Of a stretch of 64,000 nucleotides of DNA, positions 57,011 to 64,000 are shown in pieces. The notes beneath the pieces are model-generated. The model ran no database searches, was not told the origin of the DNA, and saw only the letters and a program-made list of their open reading frames with translations. The position numbers were made by a program, and so were the translations under genes. The first letter of the stretch is position 1. Each line of letters starts with the position of its first letter. This DNA comes from Thamnaconus septentrionalis. Its lineage: Eukaryota; Chordata; Actinopteri; Tetraodontiformes; Monacanthidae. Where the stretch lies: positions 18,851,501 to 18,915,500 of the forward strand of contig CM020509.1 in the NCBI GenBank assembly GCA_009823395.1. The letters are read 5' to 3'.

Positions 57011-60000
57011 AACGCAGTTTCCATGGCGACCTGCCGTCATTCAGTTATGACTGGGGTGTGTGTGTGTGTGTGTGCGTGCGCACGCGCGTCTACCCTATGT
57101 GTGTGTATACGTACATACGACAGCCAAGGTCACGTGTTGAGTAGTCGAACGCGGTGGCGCGGGGACGTTAACAGGTGTGATGGGCCTTTAAATATGAAAA
57201 GAATGCACTCTGTGTGCACGTAAGAAAACATGACATTGGTGAACACAAAGCCAAAAAAAAAAAACAAAAAACAAAAAACAAAAGAAACATGTTTTTATTT
57301 AATAGTTGCTGTAAGTTTTTCTTTGACTTTCAGATTTGACGCATAGATAAAATAGAGTAAACGTGCTAATGAGTTGCCAGTGAACTGCCTTAGCCTTCAC
57401 CGAGCCAGGCTGTGAATGAAAGGAGAATCACCGTAAGGACTTGCGTGTTGGGTTTTCTTCAGGACACTTCCGCACTCGCTTACAGAAGGCAAAACATTTT
57501 ATTTGGGGGGGACGCGTATGCTGACGAAACTGAATCAGAATTTGTTTGGCATCGAGGGTTTCCGCAGGCTTCGTCCGTCCAGCCAAGAAACAAACGTGAA
57601 ATCGTTTTTTTTTTTTTTTATTGACGTGTCTTTCGCTCCTTCATTCATCTTCTTACGTTACACGCAGTGCTTTGTCCACACAGACACACTATCAGCAAAC
57701 ACGGTATGAGTCATCGGCGCTGCTCCCTCCCCCTGACCCAGCCGTTAATCCCCCCCCCAACCCCAGCCTCCCCGCTTGGGCTGCCAGCGTAAATCTTTTC
57801 GCTCTCCCCTGGATCAGCAATGATCCTGTTTTCCCCCCGCGTTTCCGCAATCCATTTGCTGACCGTCTCTGTAACCCAAAATAGACTAAATCTCCCCCGG
57901 TTGTTGTCCTCTCATTGGACTACCCCGAATCTCCCCCCAAAAGTACAAGTCGACAACGACGACAGTCTTTCCAACTGTTTTGCTAGTTGTTGTGGCGGAA
58001 AGAGTGAAAACGTAGCAAACGAGCGAGCGAAACGTGTCGAGGTAGCAAGCTTCGTGGTGGAAAAGGTCAATTTGCTCCTTCGCCGAAAAAGCACACATGA
58101 CGTCACTAGACGTGTACCCACAATCCAGCGATACCGGATACGAACTATTTATAGCCCGCATGGAACCTGTCTTCTCGAGATACGCGCTCCCGTCCACTCC
58201 TCGACCAGCTGTGACGTGGGAGGCGCGCGCACGCCCTGCTAAATCGTGACCGACCGTGTGACGACGAAGGAAGAAAGCCACCGGAGTCTCACGTGCGGAG
58301 ATAATTATCGCTATTAATTATTAGTTAGAGATAATGCACTTTATATTATAGCGGGGGCGAAACGAACAACGACAGTATGATGGGGAAATTAACATTGTAA
58401 AAAGAGGTGAATGCCAAGTATTGTCATAAGGTCTCTGTGTCTGCACATGCGTTCTAAATATTCCTATACTGAACAACGATATACCTGAAACACTGCGAGA
58501 ATGCAATCGCAATCGGGTCAAGCTAAAGACTGCCTCGACAAAAGGCAAAGTATCAAGCAAATACGGAAGTAAACATACGCGAGTTATCTCGCTTTGCTCA
58601 CCAAAGCGAGATAATTCATAAAGCGGCAAAGCCGAGATTTAACCAGGCAACCCCAAGATGGCCAGAGTTTTTAAAGAATGATAAAATGAAATAATTTCAG
58701 ATGGGACATACACTGTAATAATAAATGCAATTAAAGTAATATATATATATATATATATATATATAGTCGACGTAAGATTTAGCCTGGGGGTACGTGATTA
58801 AAAAACAAAATAACTAAACAACTTATGTCAGTTTGGATTGACAAAACATGCGATGTAGTCAGTTGAATGACGCGATGCATCGCAGCGCTGCTGGACCATC
58901 AGGAATAAATGTCCTTGATAAGACATTCACATTAACTTATAGTGGACGAGTTGCGCAGTGCCTTCTCAATTGTTGGTTGCCTTGAGGAGGCCATGTCGTA
59001 TTTGTTGTTATTTTTGCTTTTGCGATAGCCTATCCATACGACTATCATGGGTGCATGTTGTCCAGTCTGCCCTGATATTAAGGCTGGCTGGAATCGTTTG
59101 TGGGTTGATTGCTAAGTGTCGTCATGTCTGTGGCTGCAGTTTGTAGGCCTATACTGGATGTCATCATCATCATCATCATGATCATCATCATCTTCTTCTT
59201 CTTCTTCTTCTTCTTCTTCTTCTTCTTCTTCTTCTTCTTCTTCTTCTTCTTCTTCTTCTTCTTCTTCTTCTTCTTCTGATAGCTGCTGCTGTTGTTGTTG
59301 TTGTTGTAGTTGCTGTTGTTGTTTTTGAATGACCAGCAAACACAGTAACACCTGAGGTACACTAAAACAATATTTAGGTGTCAGTCTATCCCACTGGGTA
59401 GAGTGACACCTCTGAAGACATACTGTAAGAAGTCTTTTTTCTTTTCTTTTTTTTTTTTTTGCTAACACTGCTGTCTCTCGAGGACAATATAGTTGGAATT
59501 CAACGCAGTAATGGCAGCCGAGTTCCATTGAAGTTGACAATTAAACAGGATACACAATCTGTGGACATTATGTGAGCTAAAAGGAAGTAATTCACTGCCT
59601 GCTGGCAAGCCTAAATGATAGCTGGTTATGACTTCATTGGTACAGTTCATCCATCCAACCGGATTTTTTCTCTGCGCCTCAACCTCCACTCAGCGCCATT
59701 GGAGTCAGTCCCTTCTTTCTTTTGGTAAAGGATGGATAAACCTGGATGAAGTTGCAAGTTTATTGCAGGGCTATGTGCAGAGAGATAAAGTTGTGTGGCA
59801 GTGTGAAACCCAGGGAATGCAGGCAGGCGACGGCACTTCCCACAGTGTCTCGACACAATGCTGTGGTGTTGTAGCACTTACACGACGTGTCTCGGCATTG
59901 TTCTGCTGGAAGGAGCAGGGATGTCCCTGAGAAGATAGTGAATATCACACTTTGTTGCATAATATGTTTAATGGCTCTCATTTCTCGTGCCCACCTTCAA

Positions 60001-63000
60001 ACTGTACCCATGACATTGACAATGAGTTGAACAGTAAAGTTTTTTATTTTTGTAACTTTGGAGAAACGTCGTAAAGAGTCTTGTTAGTTACACATCTATT
60101 ATGTTTGTAACGTTTAAGGCTTCGCTTTTTTTTTATTGTTATTGAGCCATTTAACACTTTCATCCAGGACTGTCACATACTGTATTAACTGTTGTTGTCT
60201 TCCTTGGACATGCATCCATGTCAGGTCTGGTGTGTGGCAATTTGTAATCAAATGTCCAACTGAAAGCTGAAAACTTTGGAAGGCAGGTGAACCAAAATTG
60301 TTTGAAATATTATGTTTTGCAGATTCATCCTGAAAAGCTCCAGTCAAAATATAGTGGTCAAGAAAATGATTTTAAACTATGATCAGAGCACCCTGGATGA
60401 TTCTATTTACACTGCTGTAATCCCTTTTTTCGGAAGTGGCAAATGTGTTCTAATGGAATGGAAGAATGGCACAAAGGCCTTTCTGTGCTCATTGAGTGGC
60501 TTTGGCAAGGATATAGGTAAACACAGCAGCTAATCCAGGCCATAGGGCGTCGATTCACACTAATTGGAAGCCTTTTTTCTGATGGATATCTGACCTGAAA
60601 TAAAAAAGCCCTCATAGTTCTTTTTGAGACTATTGTTCTCTCATGTCTTCCAAGGTCTCAACCTTTAATTCACAGCAGTACTCTGCTACACAACAGTAGG
60701 AACTCCTGACCTGACCTACCATTCTATATTACCCATTACCCCCTAAAATCTCAATTGGAGTCATCAGATTTTTTCATTGTTGTTGTTTTTTTTTAAATTT
60801 TTCTTCCGACACCTTGGGACCCTCTTATTACAAAAGAGAAAGGGCAGCTTAGTGGAAATCTTTTAGAGTAAACGATCACATGAAAAGTATTACTTTAACA
60901 TGAACATTGCTCAAAGTATTAGTAAGCAATAAGAGTTTGTTACTTTGGGTAGCATTAGATAGATGATGTGAAAAAAAAAAGTTACGTAATGCCATCAAGA
61001 TGTGCTTCAAAGTTTAGGCTTGACGATTCTCCCTCTCATGAAACTGATATCCTCTTTGAATTGCCTTAATTATCTTCACTGTAGGACAGACATCACTTCA
61101 CTGAATAGACCCTAATAGTCCCTATAGAAATGAAAGCGCAGCGTGACACGGTGTTGCTTAGGAACACTCTTTAAAATCCCTCTGTTTTAATAGCAGCATG
61201 CTGCCGGTCTCTAGCACATTAAGGCCATGAGCCTGAAAATAAACCCCTTTTTGTTGGTACGATGGTCTTTACAAGATCTGTCCTCAGCCGGTGTTCACCC
61301 AGCAACTGCAAGCAAGGCCCCACTGGATGGGAGGCAATAATCAGGTTGAGAAGCCAAAAGTGACACCTAGTGGAAGAATAATGACACAACATTTTCAGCC
61401 CTCTCAAGTGAAGCGCTCCCTCCCTGCTTCGAATCAGTACACCTGTTCTGTTTTAAATCACTTGAAAGTCAAACCATTAAAAACAAAAATGCCTGAATAT
61501 GTTATTTATAAAACATGTGACTTTAACCTCAATTTACCTCCTAGAATGTCCTTGAATTCTTCTTACCACCATACAAGTTTGAAATGATCAGTGATTCAAA
61601 TGTTGTGTCCTCTAAACCCGTTGGTAGCCTGATAATGGCCTGATAATGCAGAGTTAGTACCATTCATTTCACTGTTACAGATCTATTACATATGGGGAAC
61701 AGAAAGCTTAAGTGAAATTTACGACGTTCATATTAAACCATTACGACAAGCCACTCTCACTGGTTACCAGGCTCCTCAGCAAACTCAAATATCCCTTTTA
61801 TGATTGATGATGATAATTTCCAAGCAGGCGTCTTTTGAGGTCAGAGCACCTTTAATATCCCCCTTTATTGATTTACTTTAAGAGGCATGCTGCCAGGTAG
61901 ATATTATGGTTAAGTTATCATGTTTTTTCTCTTCATTTGATGGCTGCGGCTCCCTGCAGGCCCGACCTCCCTGCTCCTTACCGTCCATACACACACATCA
62001 TCTTATGGATCCAAACACAAATCTCTTTTGGTACAGAGAGAAGAGTTTTTAAGTGACTGATTAAAACAAATGATGCTAACAAAAATAATCAAGGCTCCCT
62101 TGGTCATATAGGACATCCATGTATTCACAGAATAGATCGATTGTTAAATAATAAAGGCAGGTTGCAAAATATTTATTATTTCACCAAAATGACAATGCTT
62201 GAAATTCTTGAAAACAAATTTTTATGACAAAGCATGTATGGCAAAGGCAGAGATTCACTAATGCCTACTGCCCATTACTGTCTAGTCTTAACTATTTGCA
62301 CACACCTATAAAATATTGTACATTATTTGTTTAATAACGAAGTAAACATATTGTCCCTGCTTAATGGAGTTAGGTGGGATTTCTGTGAAGGTTTTCTTAT
62401 TGAAATCCAAAATTATTTTTCATTTGCTAATTAGAAATGAGAATCTAAAGTGTTTTTTTTTTAATTTGGACATAATTTTCCGTGCCACTAAAATGTAAAG
62501 AGGGAATCATTCTGACCTGTTTTCCTCACTTTCTTGATGGCTTTTAAGAGGATGCATCCCTGCATACCTCCCTGCCCCTCCTCTGCCTCTCCTCCAACAG
62601 GGAACAGATGAGAGGTCAAAGGTTTCACCTGTAGAGGAAGCGGCGTTCTGCCGCTCGCATGCCAGCGCCTCATTACACACATACTCTCGCAGAATTCACC
62701 GTATCCTGGTGGAGGTTAAGGGGGTGGGGGGGGGGCACACTCAGCTGGGAGCCATTACAGGTGCTGCCCAAGACCGTGCACGCGCACGCGCACACACACA
62801 CACACATACACACAAATATCCATAAATGCACACTTTCAGCCCTGCAGTTGATGAGAGTGACACTCGGCCACCTCTGACCCTCTTTGCGTCCTCCCTAATC
62901 ATCTTCAGGCTATGCTTAGCTTAGCTTAGCTGAGCACACGCCATTCACACTTTTTCTTGAAGCGCTCGGACGTCAGAGCAGCACAAACCTGCAGTCATCC

Positions 63001-64000
63001 AACAGCTGTCAGTCATTTCTTGTCCACCTTAGATCATCTTCAATTTGAACTCTGAGTCCTTGTGTTCTCACTGGCACAAAAACACTATTTGATGGGTCTT
63101 GTTTTGGACCATCAGTGGTGATTCTTAGAGCATGATTAAAGGCTGGAGGCCTACTTTCCTCTCCGATTAGTGCATCTCAACATGTGTGCCAGGGATACTT
63201 CCTCCAGATGTATGAGACACAGCTCCTTCATGAGCTGCTGAAGGTGCTAAACTGTATTTGAATGCCAGTGTGTGTCACGTGTTTGTGTCCCAACAAACAG
63301 AAGTCCAGCAGGCTGGAGGTCATGTTTCCTGTCATTGACCTACATGCATAGACTCATTGGAAATGAGTAGTTGGGTGTTTATTGATAACCTGAGTGACCA
63401 GCTGTTCATGCCCACGGATCAATAACTAATAACTGCAGAGGAGCAATGCATAAAATTGAATTATGCATATTATACAAAATATGCTTGACCCGTTTCTCTG
63501 AAATGTCAATGAACTTCCCAGAAATAAAAAAAAAAAAAAAAAGTCCACCCTTTGCTTACATTGTGTGTGCTAAGACACGCAGTTCTGGATTTTAGCCCAT
63601 CATGATGTCACAAAGGGCACTGGTAACGGCAAACACACTGCATGCACATAAATGCATTTTAAAAGTTGAAACAAAGCTCAGCCAAACTCCAAGCCTTTTT
63701 TTTCCTTGGAGTTTGTCGGCAGAAGGCTAAATATATTGTTCAGAGAGAGTTTGTGGCATATTTAATCACGCAGGACTGCTCCGCTGGAGTCTGAGTTGGG
63801 GTCTTGTAATTGACCACGCAACATTTGCTCTTGGGGCATAGGCCATAAAACACACAAAACCCAGACAAAGTAGACCCTCATGCTGACCATAGTGCCATTT
63901 ATCTCCCATTTAGCTTCCTCTGCTATGGATATAGGATATTTTGACAAAATACAGCCAAATTAATCATTTGTTTTACTTGTCAGAGCTTCTATTACTGTGG
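57011..64000. other. Right intergenic flank, no gene recognised
   Basis: I find no coding exon with family resemblance. A CRE/E-box cluster lies at 58098-58295. Simple repeats include (AT)n at 58737-58765, a long (ATC)n-(CTT)n run at 59160-59278 and poly(A)/(T) runs. From 59.5 kb on the sequence is AT-rich and unremarkable. Confidence 0.55.
58098..58295. promoter_or_regulatory. CRE and E-box cluster
   Basis: A perfect palindromic CRE (TGACGTCA, 58098-58105), a GTGACGTG at about 58211-58218 and a TCACGTG E-box ending at 58295 lie within 200 bp, with a TATTTATAG at about 58145. It looks like a promoter or enhancer. No gene start could be tied to it. Confidence 0.35.

Noticed and set aside
57886..58281. 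A 131-codon minus-strand frame in the CRE region
   Set aside because: It starts with GTG, has no family resemblance, no splice context and no downstream poly(A) support.
59078..59362. Poly-Lys or poly-Glu proteins
   Set aside because: They are translations of the (CTT)n/(ATC)n microsatellite.

Overview
The window looks like nuclear DNA of a teleost fish. It carries vertebrate genes with short introns and GT/AG splice sites, dense (CA)n, (GA)n, (TAA)n and (GATA)n microsatellites, a decayed L2/Maui-type LINE, a tRNA-derived SINE, Tc1-like and hAT remnants, and families known from vertebrates only. I see no prokaryotic operon, CRISPR array, rRNA or functional tRNA gene.

Layout, left to right. 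1-4.1 kb: gene-free and microsatellite-rich. 4.1-8.6 kb (minus): tmem182, five coding exons. 9.2-16.4 kb (minus): the Na+/H+ exchanger slc9a2 (NHE2), 13 coding exons, with an ambiguous last exon. 16.5-20.5 kb: a LINE fossil and simple repeats. 20.5-22.6 kb (minus): a two-exon gene resembling TASL, the SLC15A4-binding IRF5 adaptor. 24.0-34.7 kb (minus): sh3bgrl, four exons; its introns hold nested transposons. 34.7-36.2 kb: a CpG-rich head-to-head promoter region. 36.2-39.4 kb (plus): an HMGN nucleosome-binding gene, six exons. 39.5-48.7 kb: intergenic, with a large inverted repeat, a TIR element with 62-bp tandem repeats, and very dense microsatellites. 48.7-56.9 kb (minus): a TENT5D/FAM46D-like poly(A) polymerase. 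57-64 kb: gene-free, with a CRE/E-box cluster near 58.1-58.3 kb.

The most unusual object is the TENT5D-like gene. Its second coding exon is open for 3.4 kb and inserts about 840 low-complexity residues (E/Q/S/T-rich, then Pro/Ser-rich) into a linker inside the nucleotidyltransferase fold, giving about 1,230-1,250 aa against about 389 in human. Near its C-terminus one extra base moves the conserved family tail into another frame.

The gene set also matters as a set. TMEM182 and SLC9A2 lie at human 2q12, while SH3BGRL, HMGN5 and TENT5D lie at Xq21; here they are interleaved within 55 kb. Human 1p36.11 carries the paralogous set SLC9A1, SH3BGRL3, HMGN2 and TENT5B. The window may therefore keep a pre-split form of a 2R paralogon. 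Exon boundaries were read by eye from splice signals, reading frame and family resemblance; no alignment was run.
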